From positions 1-9,377 of the forward strand of contig JANOJN010000168.1 of the NCBI GenBank assembly GCA_031418775.1: a DNA stretch of 9,377 nucleotides, given 5' to 3'. Positions within the stretch are counted from its first letter, which is position 1; every line of letters starts with the position of its first letter. The translations under genes and the position numbers were made by a program. Origin of the DNA: JANLQX01 sp031418775 (GTDB taxonomy: Bacteria > Actinomycetota > Acidimicrobiia > Acidimicrobiales > JANYDT01). Positions 1 through 6,276 of this stretch are shown piece after piece. The notes beneath the pieces were generated by a model. It saw nothing but the letters and a program-made list of their open reading frames with translations. It was not told where the DNA came from and ran no database searches.

Positions 1-15
1 GTGCACAGATCCTGA

Positions 16-48
16 CCCGGAAACGGGCTCGGCCACGCGGAGGGGCCG
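16..48 (+). other. Hairpin-forming leader region at left edge
   Basis: Two short inverted repeats lie in tandem. One is CCCG-GAAA-CGGG (16-27), a 4-bp stem with a GNRA-type loop. The other is CGGCC-N9-GGCCG (30-34 with 44-48). No T-run follows, so this is not a classical terminator. It could end an upstream gene outside the window or be incidental GC-rich pairing. Low confidence. Confidence 0.2.
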
Positions 49-50
49 CG

Positions 51-56
51 TAGCAT
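51..56 (+). promoter_or_regulatory. Candidate -10 box of the ThuA-like operon
   Basis: TAGCAT fits the actinobacterial -10 pattern TAnnnT and ends nine bases before the ATG at 66. No convincing -35 hexamer and no Shine-Dalgarno sequence are visible. If the box is real, transcription would begin at or within a few bases of the start codon, giving a leaderless or near-leaderless mRNA. Inference from spacing only. Confidence 0.4.
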
Positions 57-65
57 CGACGCCCG

Positions 66-848
66 ATGCGCACCGTCAATGTCACCATTTGGAACGAATA
101 CCTCCATGAGGTGGAGGAGCCGGAGATCGGTGCGGTGTACCCGACCGGAATCCACGGCGCCCTCGCCGAAGGCCTGGGCGTCGACACCCAGCTGAACATC
201 CGCACTGCGACCCTGGCCGAGCCGAACCACGGCTTGACCGACGACGTGCTGGCATCCACCGACGTGATGATCTGGTGGGGGCACAAGGGCCATCACCGTG
301 TCGACGACGCCATCGTCGAGAAGGTCCATCATCAGGTGCTGAGCGGCATGGGACTGATCGTGCTGCACTCCGGTCACTACTCCAAGATCTTCCGCAAGCT
401 GATGGGGACGAACTGCTCGCTGCATTGGCGGGAGGCCGACGAGAAGGAGCGCCTGTGGAACCTCGAGCCGGCGCACCCGGTGATGGAGGGCATACCGCCG
501 TTCTTCGAACTGGCCGCCGAGGAGATGTACGGCGAGCGCTTCGACGTTCCGACTCCGGAGCACCTTCTCATGGTGAGCTGGTTCCAGGGTGGCGAGGTGT
601 TCCGAAGCTGTGCGACGTGGCAGCGCGGTCACGGCAAGGTCGTCTACTTCCGGCCCGGGCATGAGGAGTACCCGACGTACCGCAACGAGCATGTGCTCCG
701 AGTGATCAACAACTCGTGTCACTGGGCGGCCCGACGCATCACCCTCCCGACGAACGACGCACCGAACGCCGCCCCGCTCGAATGGGTCCCGGGTGCCTCC
801 GCCGAGGCCGCTGAACGTGCCCGCCTGGGCTCTTCGAGCGTCGGTTGA
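66..848 (+). CDS. ThuA-like domain protein (trehalose utilization family)
   Basis: A 260-residue protein matching the ThuA family, a class I glutamine amidotransferase-like fold found in sugar-utilization operons. Visible family-like segments are the N-terminal strand with VTIWNEY (5-12), a WWGHKGHH motif (70-77), LHSGHYSK (100-107), a HPVMEGIPP turn (137-145), EEMYGE (152-157) and RPGHEEYPTY (196-205). These are rich in histidines and acidic residues that could hold a metal or sugar. The last ~35 residues are Ala/Pro-rich and probably disordered. There is no signal peptide, so it is cytoplasmic. In Sinorhizobium, ThuA works with the dehydrogenase ThuB on trehalose and related disaccharides, and here too the next gene is a Gfo/Idh/MocA dehydrogenase, overlapping by one base. 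The exact reaction of this family is not settled and the substrate is unknown. The ATG at 66 is chosen because the conserved domain begins at once. Confidence 0.88.
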   Translation: MRTVNVTIWNEYLHEVEEPEIGAVYPTGIHGALAEGLGVDTQLNIRTATLAEPNHGLTDDVLASTDVMIWWGHKGHHRVDDAIVEKVHHQVLSGMGLIVLHSGHYSKIFRKLMGTNCSLHWREADEKERLWNLEPAHPVMEGIPPFFELAAEEMYGERFDVPTPEHLLMVSWFQGGEVFRSCATWQRGHGKVVYFRPGHEEYPTYRNEHVLRVINNSCHWAARRITLPTNDAPNAAPLEWVPGASAEAAERARLGSSSVG

Positions 849-1864
849 TGTCGGCTGCTCCTCTTCGGATCGCCGTCGTCGGAAGCGGCGACATCGCCCG
901 GGCCCACGTCATCGGCTACAAGGCCGCCGGGGCTCACGTCGTCGCGATCTGCGACATCAGCAACGACATGCTCGCGCTGCGCAGGCGCGAGTGGGAGGTC
1001 GATGATACGTACACGGACTATCGCGATCTACTGGCAGGTGCACACTTCGACGCGGTGTCGATCTGCACGCCGAACTCCACGCACCATCCGATCACCATGG
1101 CCGCAGTGGCTGCCGGGAAGCACGTGCTGTGCGAGAAGCCGGTGTCGCTCGACCTCGCCCAGGGAGCGGAGATGGTCGCCGCCGCGAAGGCGGCCGGTGT
1201 GGTCTTCCAGGTCGGCCACCACCTCCGTTCGTGGGCGTCGGCATCACGGGCGAAGGCGATGATCGATGCGGGTGATCTCGGCGCGATCACCGCGATCCGG
1301 TTCCGGCAGGCGCACGACTGGGGCGGTGGCGGCGTCCGCGGGGTGTTCGGGTCCAAGGCCCACTCCGGTGGTGGCACCCTGCTCGACAACGGCTGTCACC
1401 TGTTCGACCTGGCGCGCTACTTCGGCGGCCATGTCGACAACGTCTTCGCCCGCGTTGCCCGACTCCAGTACGACATCGAGGTCGAAGACACCGCGCACGC
1501 CTCGCTGGCGTTCGCCTCCGGCGCTCTCGGCACCATCGAGACGGCGTGGACGGCCACGGGCTACCACGAGGGCTTCTGGGTCTTCGGGACGAAGGGGTCG
1601 CTCGAGTGCGACAGCCGCACGGGGGCGAACACCCTCATCCACCGCTTCCGCTCGCCTGGCTCACCCCGTGGTGGCGTCACCGACGTAACGACGTACACCC
1701 TCAACGCGCCGGTCGCCCACACGACCCACGTGGCCAACTTCCTTGCCGCGATCCGCCGTGAGCGCGAGGTGATCTGCAGCGGGGCCGACGGCGTGGAGGC
1801 GGTCCGCCTCGTTCTCGGCGCGTACGAGAGCGGCGAGACCGGAGCGACGGTCTCCTTCACCTGA
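848..1864 (+). CDS. Gfo/Idh/MocA family oxidoreductase
   Basis: A 338-residue NAD(P)-dependent sugar or inositol-type dehydrogenase, probably oxidizing a hydroxyl of a sugar or glycoside in the cytoplasm. The N-terminal Rossmann fold shows a GSGDIA dinucleotide-binding turn (12-17) and a strand-end aspartate in CDIS (35-38). The family signature CEKPVSLDL (95-103) carries the presumed catalytic lysine K97. The C-terminal substrate domain holds GGGTLLDNGCHLFD (174-187), where D180 and H184 match the conserved D-x-G-x-H. Length is normal for the family. The ATG at 848 shares its A with the stop codon of the ThuA-like gene (TGATG), so translation is likely coupled. A TTG three bases upstream is the only other close start and is less likely. 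The pairing with a ThuA homologue suggests disaccharide or sugar-derivative catabolism. The substrate cannot be determined from sequence. Confidence 0.92.
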   Translation: MSAAPLRIAVVGSGDIARAHVIGYKAAGAHVVAICDISNDMLALRRREWEVDDTYTDYRDLLAGAHFDAVSICTPNSTHHPITMAAVAAGKHVLCEKPVSLDLAQGAEMVAAAKAAGVVFQVGHHLRSWASASRAKAMIDAGDLGAITAIRFRQAHDWGGGGVRGVFGSKAHSGGGTLLDNGCHLFDLARYFGGHVDNVFARVARLQYDIEVEDTAHASLAFASGALGTIETAWTATGYHEGFWVFGTKGSLECDSRTGANTLIHRFRSPGSPRGGVTDVTTYTLNAPVAHTTHVANFLAAIRREREVICSGADGVEAVRLVLGAYESGETGATVSFT

Positions 1865-1868
1865 TCAG

Positions 1869-1896
1869 CGAGCGCCGGGGCGGCCTCGCCGGCTCG
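1869..1896 (+). terminator. Possible GC-rich terminator hairpin
   Basis: CGAG (1869-1872) pairs with CTCG (1893-1896), and CCGG (1875-1878) with CCGG (1889-1892), with a two-base bulge and a ten-base loop. It sits five bases after the stop of the Gfo/Idh/MocA gene. It lacks a U-tract, as is common for stem-only termination candidates in high-GC actinobacteria. Position is the main support. Confidence 0.3.
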
Positions 1897-2034
1897 CCGA
1901 GTGCGATCTCTGCGACGTGGGGTGAGGGGGCTTCCGCCGGCAGGCTGCGGCAGCCCGACCAGCGGGTTGGAGGGGCGTCAGGTGAACGCTGGTCTTTTTC
2001 CCGCGAACGGGGATTGCGCGCCCCGGCCGTTGCC

Positions 2035-2040
2035 TAGGCT
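2035..2040 (+). promoter_or_regulatory. Candidate -10 box of prs
   Basis: TAGGCT fits TAnnnT. A weak -35 candidate, TTGCGC (2014-2019), lies 15 bp upstream, shorter than the usual 17. A start site near 2047 would give a ~26-nt leader that contains the Shine-Dalgarno sequence, a consistent arrangement. Confidence 0.4.
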
Positions 2041-2058
2041 CAGCCTTCTCAGCCGGCC

Positions 2059-2067
2059 GGAAGGGAG
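2059..2067 (+). promoter_or_regulatory. Shine-Dalgarno of prs
   Basis: The purine run GGAAGGGAG ends five bases before the ATG at 2073 and fixes that start. It is the strongest ribosome binding site in the window, in contrast to most other genes here. Confidence 0.75.
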
Positions 2068-2072
2068 CGCCC

Positions 2073-3056
2073 ATGCGTGAAATCGTTGTGTTCTCGGGAA
2101 ACGCGCACCGCGTCCTCGCTGAACGCATCTGTGACGGCCTCGAGGTCGAACTGTCCCCCTCGGAGATCAAGCGGTTCAGCAACGACTGCCTCCAGGCGCA
2201 GCTGCTGGCGAACTGCCGCCAACGCGACGTGTACATCGTTCAGCCGCTCGTGCCCCCGACGCAGGAGCACCTCATGGAGCTCCTCTTGATGATCGACGCC
2301 GCCCGTGGTGCGTCGGCTCGCCAGATCACGGCGGTGATGCCGCACTTCGCCTACGCGAGGTCCGACAAGAAAGACGCGTCGCGCATCTCGCTCGGCGGCC
2401 GCCTCGTGGCCGACATGTTGGTGGCGGCCGGCGTCGACCGCGTGCTGACCATGGCGCTCCATGCACCTCAAGTGCATGGCTTCTTCAGTGTGCCCGTCGA
2501 CCACCTCACGGCCATCGGCGTGTTGGCCGAGCATTTCCGCGATCGTGATCTCACCGACACCGTCGTGGTGTCACCCGACCTGGGCAATGCGAAGACGGCC
2601 ACCCAGTTCTCGCGATTGCTCGGGCTTCCGGTCGCAGCCGGATCCAAGCAGCGTCTGGCCGATGATCGCGTCGTGATTGATTCGATCGTCGGTGACGTCA
2701 CCGACCGCAAGGCAATCATCCTCGACGACGAGATCGCCACAGGTGGGTCGATCATCGAGCTGTTGGATCGCCTGAAGGACTTCGGCTGCCGCGAGGCCGC
2801 CGTCGCGTGCACCCATGGCCTGTTCGCCGGGAACGCCGTTGCTCGCCTCCGCGACCATCCGATGATCAGCGAGGTCGTCACGACCGACACGGTCCCGAAG
2901 CCCGCGGGCTGGCCGGAGCTGCGGGTGCGCTCGGTGTCGCAGCTCTTTGCCCAGGCGATCCAGCGCATCCACGACGGAGAGTCGGTGTCGAGCCTGTTCG
3001 ACGGGGTGGATCCCACCCACGCCACGCCGCAGTCCACGCTGTTCGACAAGCCGTAA
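2073..3056 (+). CDS. prs: Ribose-phosphate pyrophosphokinase (divergent PRPP synthetase)
   Basis: A 327-residue cytoplasmic enzyme expected to make PRPP from ribose 5-phosphate and ATP for nucleotide, histidine and tryptophan synthesis. Family landmarks in order are VVFSGNAH (5-12), RFSND (34-38), PHFAYARSDKK (90-100), LHAPQVHGFF (129-138), VVSPDLGNAKTA (165-176), the loop K192-Q-R194 that keeps the Lys and Arg of the catalytic flexible loop, and the PRPP-binding segment DDEIATGGS (218-226). Length and overall order match class I enzymes. Several hallmark residues differ: RFSDGE is RFSND, the RQDRK region reads RSDKKDASRISLGGR, and DDxxDTGG is DDEIATGG. It is therefore a diverged branch. It may be the housekeeping enzyme of this lineage or a paralogue with altered regulation or pyrophosphate-acceptor specificity. 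A strong Shine-Dalgarno supports the start. The oxygenase gene follows after 11 nt. Confidence 0.85.
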   Translation: MREIVVFSGNAHRVLAERICDGLEVELSPSEIKRFSNDCLQAQLLANCRQRDVYIVQPLVPPTQEHLMELLLMIDAARGASARQITAVMPHFAYARSDKKDASRISLGGRLVADMLVAAGVDRVLTMALHAPQVHGFFSVPVDHLTAIGVLAEHFRDRDLTDTVVVSPDLGNAKTATQFSRLLGLPVAAGSKQRLADDRVVIDSIVGDVTDRKAIILDDEIATGGSIIELLDRLKDFGCREAAVACTHGLFAGNAVARLRDHPMISEVVTTDTVPKPAGWPELRVRSVSQLFAQAIQRIHDGESVSSLFDGVDPTHATPQSTLFDKP

Positions 3057-3067
3057 CCACGCTTCCG

Positions 3068-4081
3068 ATGGCGCCAGCGATACCTGTCGTCGAGATCGGG
3101 CCGTTCCTCGCCGGGGACGATGGGACTGCTGCGGCGCGCGAGATCGAGGCCGCGGCCACCCGCGTCGGGTTCTTCCAAGTCGTCGGCCACGGCGTGCCGG
3201 GCGCCGTTCTCGACGATGTGTACGACGCTGCCCGAGCCCTGTCGGCCCTCCACCCCGCGACGAAGGCCGGTTTCGGGAGTCCTCACCCCTACCGGGGTGT
3301 GCACCTGCGTCCGGACGAGTCGGGAACGGTTCGACTCGAGCGGTTCCTCGCTGCTCGCTTCGACGATCCCGAATCAGCCATAGCCGCCGGGATCGCCCCC
3401 GAACTCGCCGACTTCTTCTACCCGAACGTGTGGCCGACGCGGCCTGTCGGCTTCGAGCCGGCGTGCCGGTCGCTCTTCGGCCACACCCAGAGGCTCGGGG
3501 GAGCGCTGATGCGATTGTTCGCGTTGGCACTCGGGCTCGGGGTTCACGGTTTCGACGAATCCATCGAGCCGAACTCGTCGCTGTTCGCCCTGAACCACTA
3601 TCCCTCCGGCGTCGGAACTCGGGCGACGGGCCTGGAACCAGAGTTGCTCTTTCACGAGCATGCCGACGGCAACACGCTCACGCTGCTGCATCAGCGTGGC
3701 GACTACGAAGGTCTGCAGGTGAGCCGCCTCGACACACCCGGCGAGTGGATTCCTGTTCCCGTCCGAAACGACGCCTTCGTGATCAACATGGGAAAGCTGA
3801 TGAGCCGGTGGACCAACGATCACTGGCCGGCCACGCGCCATCGCGTGGTCGCGTCTGCGGATCCCGGCCACCAGCGCACGACGCTCACGACATTCCACAT
3901 GCCGGCCCTGACCGCGTTGATCAAGCCGCTCGACCGATTCTGCGGTGCGGACGGTCCGCACTACGAACCGCTCACCGCCTATGACTCGGAGAAAGCCAGC
4001 ATCCGGGAGTACGCGCTTCCGCAAGGCGACGCGCTGCTGCTCGCTCCTGACGTGGTGGACTTCGCCGCCCGAACGAGCTGA
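3068..4081 (+). CDS. 2-oxoglutarate/Fe(II)-dependent oxygenase, isopenicillin N synthase family
   Basis: A 337-residue non-heme iron oxygenase. The N-terminal DIOX_N part begins IPVVEIGPF (5-13) and has GFFQVVGHGVP (34-44), matching the family's GFFxxxNHGVP. The C-terminal jelly-roll holds the iron facial triad H198-x-D200 (in HEHADGNTLTLL) and H258 (in TRHRV), with R270 (in RTTLTTF) placed to bind the 2-oxoglutarate carboxylate. All four expected residues are present, so it should be catalytically competent. Members hydroxylate, desaturate or cyclize small molecules; the substrate here is unknown. The reading frame stays open upstream into prs (to 2807), but homology begins only at the ATG at 3068, 11 nt after the prs stop. 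There is no Shine-Dalgarno before it, so it is translated either by coupling to prs or from a leaderless transcript. Co-transcription with prs is likely. A functional link is unproven. Confidence 0.88.
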   Translation: MAPAIPVVEIGPFLAGDDGTAAAREIEAAATRVGFFQVVGHGVPGAVLDDVYDAARALSALHPATKAGFGSPHPYRGVHLRPDESGTVRLERFLAARFDDPESAIAAGIAPELADFFYPNVWPTRPVGFEPACRSLFGHTQRLGGALMRLFALALGLGVHGFDESIEPNSSLFALNHYPSGVGTRATGLEPELLFHEHADGNTLTLLHQRGDYEGLQVSRLDTPGEWIPVPVRNDAFVINMGKLMSRWTNDHWPATRHRVVASADPGHQRTTLTTFHMPALTALIKPLDRFCGADGPHYEPLTAYDSEKASIREYALPQGDALLLAPDVVDFAARTS

Positions 4082-4119
4082 TTGTCGAGCCGGATTCGGG
4101 CTCGGGACGCCCGCGCAGG

Positions 4120-4125
4120 TACCGT
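4120..4125 (+). promoter_or_regulatory. Candidate -10 box of the zinc dehydrogenase gene
   Basis: TACCGT fits TAnnnT and ends seven bases before the ATG at 4133, again predicting a leaderless transcript. A possible -35, TTCGGG (4095-4100), is 19 bp upstream and weak. The gene may instead be read through from the oxygenase gene 51 nt upstream. Confidence 0.3.
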
Positions 4126-4132
4126 CGGCGGC

Positions 4133-5161
4133 ATGAAAGCCGCCATTCTTCGGCACGGGGCGATCGAGGTCGACGACATCGGTGAGCTGCCGGTGCTTCC
4201 GGGGCACGTGCTCCTCGAGACGATTGCGTGCGGGATCTGCGGAACTGACCTTCACACGCGCCGGTACGCCCACGATTTCGTCGAGGCGGCGCGGGCCACC
4301 GGCTTCAGTCTCTTCGACTTCAACCCCGACGCCGACGTGGTGCTCGGTCACGAGTTCTCGGGCCGGATTCTCGAGGTGGGAGCGGGAGTCACCGGCCTCC
4401 AACCCGACACTCCCGTCGTCGCCCATCCCGTCGCCCGGCGGGCGGGCCGGGTCGTTGCCGTCGGCTATTCGAATGACCTGCCGGGAGCGTTCGCGCAGCG
4501 CCTGCTCGTGCACGCCGACGGCGTGCTCCCGATTCCCCGCGGTGTCGATCCGAAACTGGCGGCGCTGACCGAACCGGTTGCCGTAGGGCTCCACGCCGTT
4601 GACCGATCGGCCTCCGCGCGGCACAAGTCCGCCGTGGTCCTCGGCTGTGGTCCGGTCGGGCTCGCGGTGATCGCCGCGCTGCGATTGCGGGGTGTGCCGC
4701 TGATCGTCGCATCGGACTTCTCTCCGACCCGGCGGGCACACGCCAAGAAACTAGGTGCACATATCGTTGTTGATCCCTCGTCAGTCGACCCCGTTTCAGA
4801 GTGGCGGGCGGCCGGCGGGCTCGGTCCAACAACGATCTTCGATGCCGTCGGCGTGCCCGGGATGATCGAACAGGCGATGATCGCGGCGCCGTCACGCTCG
4901 GAGATTCTCGTGGTCGGGCTCTGCATGCGACCGGACACGTTCCGCCCGGCCATCGCCATCAACAAAGAGCTGCAATTCACCTTCGTCCTCGGCTGGACGG
5001 CGGACGAGTTCTCCACGTCGCTCGAGGCCATCGCCGAAGGCACGATCGATGCGGGCGCGCTGATCACCGGCGAGGTCGGCCTGGACGACGTCGCTCGCGC
5101 TTTCGACGAGCTGGCGAACCCCGATCACCACGTCAAGGTTCTGGTGATGCCCAACCGCTGA
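4133..5161 (+). CDS. Zinc-dependent medium-chain dehydrogenase (MDR superfamily)
   Basis: A 342-residue GroES-like plus Rossmann dehydrogenase. Catalytic-zinc ligands are C36 (in CGICGTDLH), H72 and E73 (in GHEFSG), and E147 (in TEPVAVGLHAV), as in sorbitol and threonine dehydrogenases. The cofactor turn is GCGPVG (171-176), with an aspartate (D195) after the next strand favouring NAD. Only four cysteines exist (33, 36, 172, 264), so the four-cysteine structural-zinc lobe is missing. A stretch of about ten extra residues lies between C36 and H72 compared with Tdh or sorbitol dehydrogenase. Both traits fit a poorly characterized actinobacterial subfamily that I recall from mycobacteria, with DFSPxRR and INKEL segments (here 195-201 and 276-280). 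The ATG at 4133 is preferred over the in-frame TTG at 4082, whose 17 extra codons lack homology. The substrate is probably a secondary alcohol or polyol but is not identifiable. Confidence 0.9.
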   Translation: MKAAILRHGAIEVDDIGELPVLPGHVLLETIACGICGTDLHTRRYAHDFVEAARATGFSLFDFNPDADVVLGHEFSGRILEVGAGVTGLQPDTPVVAHPVARRAGRVVAVGYSNDLPGAFAQRLLVHADGVLPIPRGVDPKLAALTEPVAVGLHAVDRSASARHKSAVVLGCGPVGLAVIAALRLRGVPLIVASDFSPTRRAHAKKLGAHIVVDPSSVDPVSEWRAAGGLGPTTIFDAVGVPGMIEQAMIAAPSRSEILVVGLCMRPDTFRPAIAINKELQFTFVLGWTADEFSTSLEAIAEGTIDAGALITGEVGLDDVARAFDELANPDHHVKVLVMPNR

Positions 5162-5260
5162 CCATCGCCCGTTCGACGATCTCGGAGGTGGGCGTCCGCG
5201 GAGACGTGGTGCGAGCTCGGGCGATCGAATGCGTTATGCGGAACACCGCGGCGTGTGGCG
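5162..5260. other. Convergent intergenic region with long inverted repeat
   Basis: This 99-nt gap separates two genes that end towards each other. It holds a perfect 8-bp inverted repeat, ATCGCCCG (5164-5171) and CGGGCGAT (5218-5225), enclosing a CTC/GAG pair and a small CGTC-CGCGGA-GACG hairpin. Neither side has a T-run. It could act as a two-way stem terminator, but the long loop makes that uncertain. Confidence 0.3.
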
Positions 5261-6130
5261 TTACCCGTGCCGTCTGCTTGGTCCGACGGAGCGAATGGCA
5301 AGAGTCACGGCTTGTTGCGCGAGCAGTCGGAGATGGAAGAAGTCGGCGCCCACGGTGCCCGTTGCGACCACGACGAGCGCATCACCGTCGGCATCGCTAT
5401 GGGCAGGGAGCAGGGCCCGGGCCATTCCGTCGTGGCCGCTCTGGGCTACGAGACGGCATGCCACCTTGTCGAGGCGGGCATTCGTGACGATCACCCCGAT
5501 GGTGGTGTTCCCGAACGCGTTGTCGGGTACCACGGCGAAACGCGGGGGACCGATGTCCGCGGTGGTCGTCCCGTCGTCGATGAAACCGAATGCGTTCACG
5601 ACGAGAAGTGCGCTGACGACAAGGTCTCCGGATCTGAGGGTGGCCGCGCCGAGACCTCCGGGTTCCGACGAGTCGCGTCCGAACCACTTGCCGACTGTGG
5701 CTCCCGTGCCCGCACCGACGGGGCCGAGGTCGGCGTTCGGGCTTGTCGCATGCTCGGCGGCGAAGCGTCCGTCCAGCGGACCCGGACGGACCGACGGATC
5801 ACCGACCCCGAGGTCGAACAGGCTGAGCCCGACCACGATCGGCACGGGTCCGAGCGCGGTTGCGAACCCGCGGCCCTGTTCGGCCAGCCATTCGACCACC
5901 CCGTCGCAGGCAGCCAGACCGAAGGCTGACCCGCCCGAGAGCACGAGGGCGTCGATCGATGACACCTTGTGCAGTGGATCGAGCAAGGCGAACTCTCGCG
6001 ATGCCGGCGAGCCCCCACGTATCTCACCCGAAGCCACACAACCTTCGGGAAACACCACAACGGTGCATCCGGTCATGGCGACCGCATCGGTCCAATGGCC
6101 GACCTGCACTCCGGTGACGTCCGTAACCAC
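5261..6130 (-). CDS. P1-family peptidase/amidase (DmpA/NylC type, S58)
   Basis: A 289-residue N-terminal-nucleophile hydrolase related to L-aminopeptidase DmpA, the 6-aminohexanoate oligomer hydrolase NylC and mycobacterial Rv1333. It opens with the family's LTDVxGVxVGHWTD-like segment (VTDVTGVQVGHWTD, 2-14) and shows RGGSPASRE (38-46), VLSGGSAFGLAA (63-74), VGAGTGATVGKW (138-149), AFGNTTIGV (205-213) and a GHDGMARALLPAHSDADGD stretch (232-250). By analogy with NylC, self-cleavage between N208 and T209 would free Thr209 as the nucleophile and split the chain into alpha and beta parts. It probably cleaves N-terminal residues or amide bonds; the natural substrate is unknown. The GTG start at 6130 lies two bases after the stop of the upstream zinc-ribbon gene, with a GAGG sequence seven bases before it, so translation is coupled. 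The protein is shorter than DmpA but has intact ends. No signal peptide. Confidence 0.9.
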   Translation of the reverse strand: MVTDVTGVQVGHWTDAVAMTGCTVVVFPEGCVASGEIRGGSPASREFALLDPLHKVSSIDALVLSGGSAFGLAACDGVVEWLAEQGRGFATALGPVPIVVGLSLFDLGVGDPSVRPGPLDGRFAAEHATSPNADLGPVGAGTGATVGKWFGRDSSEPGGLGAATLRSGDLVVSALLVVNAFGFIDDGTTTADIGPPRFAVVPDNAFGNTTIGVIVTNARLDKVACRLVAQSGHDGMARALLPAHSDADGDALVVVATGTVGADFFHLRLLAQQAVTLAIRSVGPSRRHG

Positions 6131-6132
6131 CG

Positions 6133-6276
6133 TCAGACCTCGTCCCCGAACGCGTCACAGTCCTCGTTGTCGCAGACGAACGCCGAGTCGATCACGTTCG
6201 ACAGATGTGCAGGCAGCGCGGTCACTCCGCAGTACGGGCAGATCGGTGCCCGGTTGACACCGGAGTCGTCGTTCAC
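6133..6276 (-). CDS. Small four-cysteine zinc-ribbon-like protein (47 aa)
   Basis: A short gene too small for ordinary ORF cut-offs. The GTG start at 6276 overlaps the TGA of the upstream hydrolase gene by four bases (GTGA), and an AGGA sits seven bases before it. The 47-residue product has CPYC (13-16) and CDNEDC (35-40), i.e. CxxC-N18-CxxxxC, which could bind one zinc. It is acidic at the C-terminus (DNEDCDAFGDEV) and has no membrane segment. I do not recognise a named family. A longer frame reaching back to 6489 exists, but its extra residues are an Arg-rich antiphase read of the hydrolase gene. Its place between hydrolase and P1 peptidase, with coupling on both sides, suggests co-production with these enzymes. 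It could be a regulatory or scaffold subunit, or simply a general zinc protein. The gene call is fairly firm; the role is unknown. Confidence 0.7.
   Translation of the reverse strand: MNDDSGVNRAPICPYCGVTALPAHLSNVIDSAFVCDNEDCDAFGDEV

Larger units (their letters stand above)
1865..2072. other. Intergenic region between sugar operon and prs
   Basis: This 208-nt gap contains no convincing gene. It holds a GC-rich hairpin just after the dehydrogenase stop (1869-1896), a small GGCTG-CGG-CAGCC hairpin (1943-1955), a five-T run (1995-1999) followed by CCCG-CGAA-CGGG (2000-2011), and then the likely prs promoter and ribosome binding site. The T-run lies upstream rather than downstream of its neighbouring hairpin, so it is not a forward terminator. 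Confidence 0.6.

Noticed and set aside
1994..2011. T-run next to a CCCG-CGAA-CGGG hairpin as a rho-independent terminator
   Set aside because: The T-run is on the 5' side of the stem on the plus strand, and on the minus strand it reads as an A-run, so neither direction gives a terminator layout.
2807..3067. Upstream extension of the oxygenase frame into prs
   Set aside because: The 87 extra codons are Arg/Gly-rich antiphase sequence of prs; the oxygenase domain starts right after the ATG at 3068.
2571..3530. Minus-strand open frame of 319 codons across prs and the oxygenase
   Set aside because: Arg-rich low-complexity product, antisense to two well-supported genes, no family resemblance.
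3374..4741. A 455-codon open frame on the minus strand across the oxygenase and dehydrogenase genes
   Set aside because: It is antisense to two clear enzyme genes. Its product is His/Arg/Glu-rich without recognisable domains, typical of antisense frames in GC-rich DNA.
5229..6257. Plus-strand open frame of 342 codons opposite the P1 peptidase
   Set aside because: Product is Ser/Thr/Pro/Arg-rich with no domain, while the opposite strand encodes a motif-perfect P1 peptidase.
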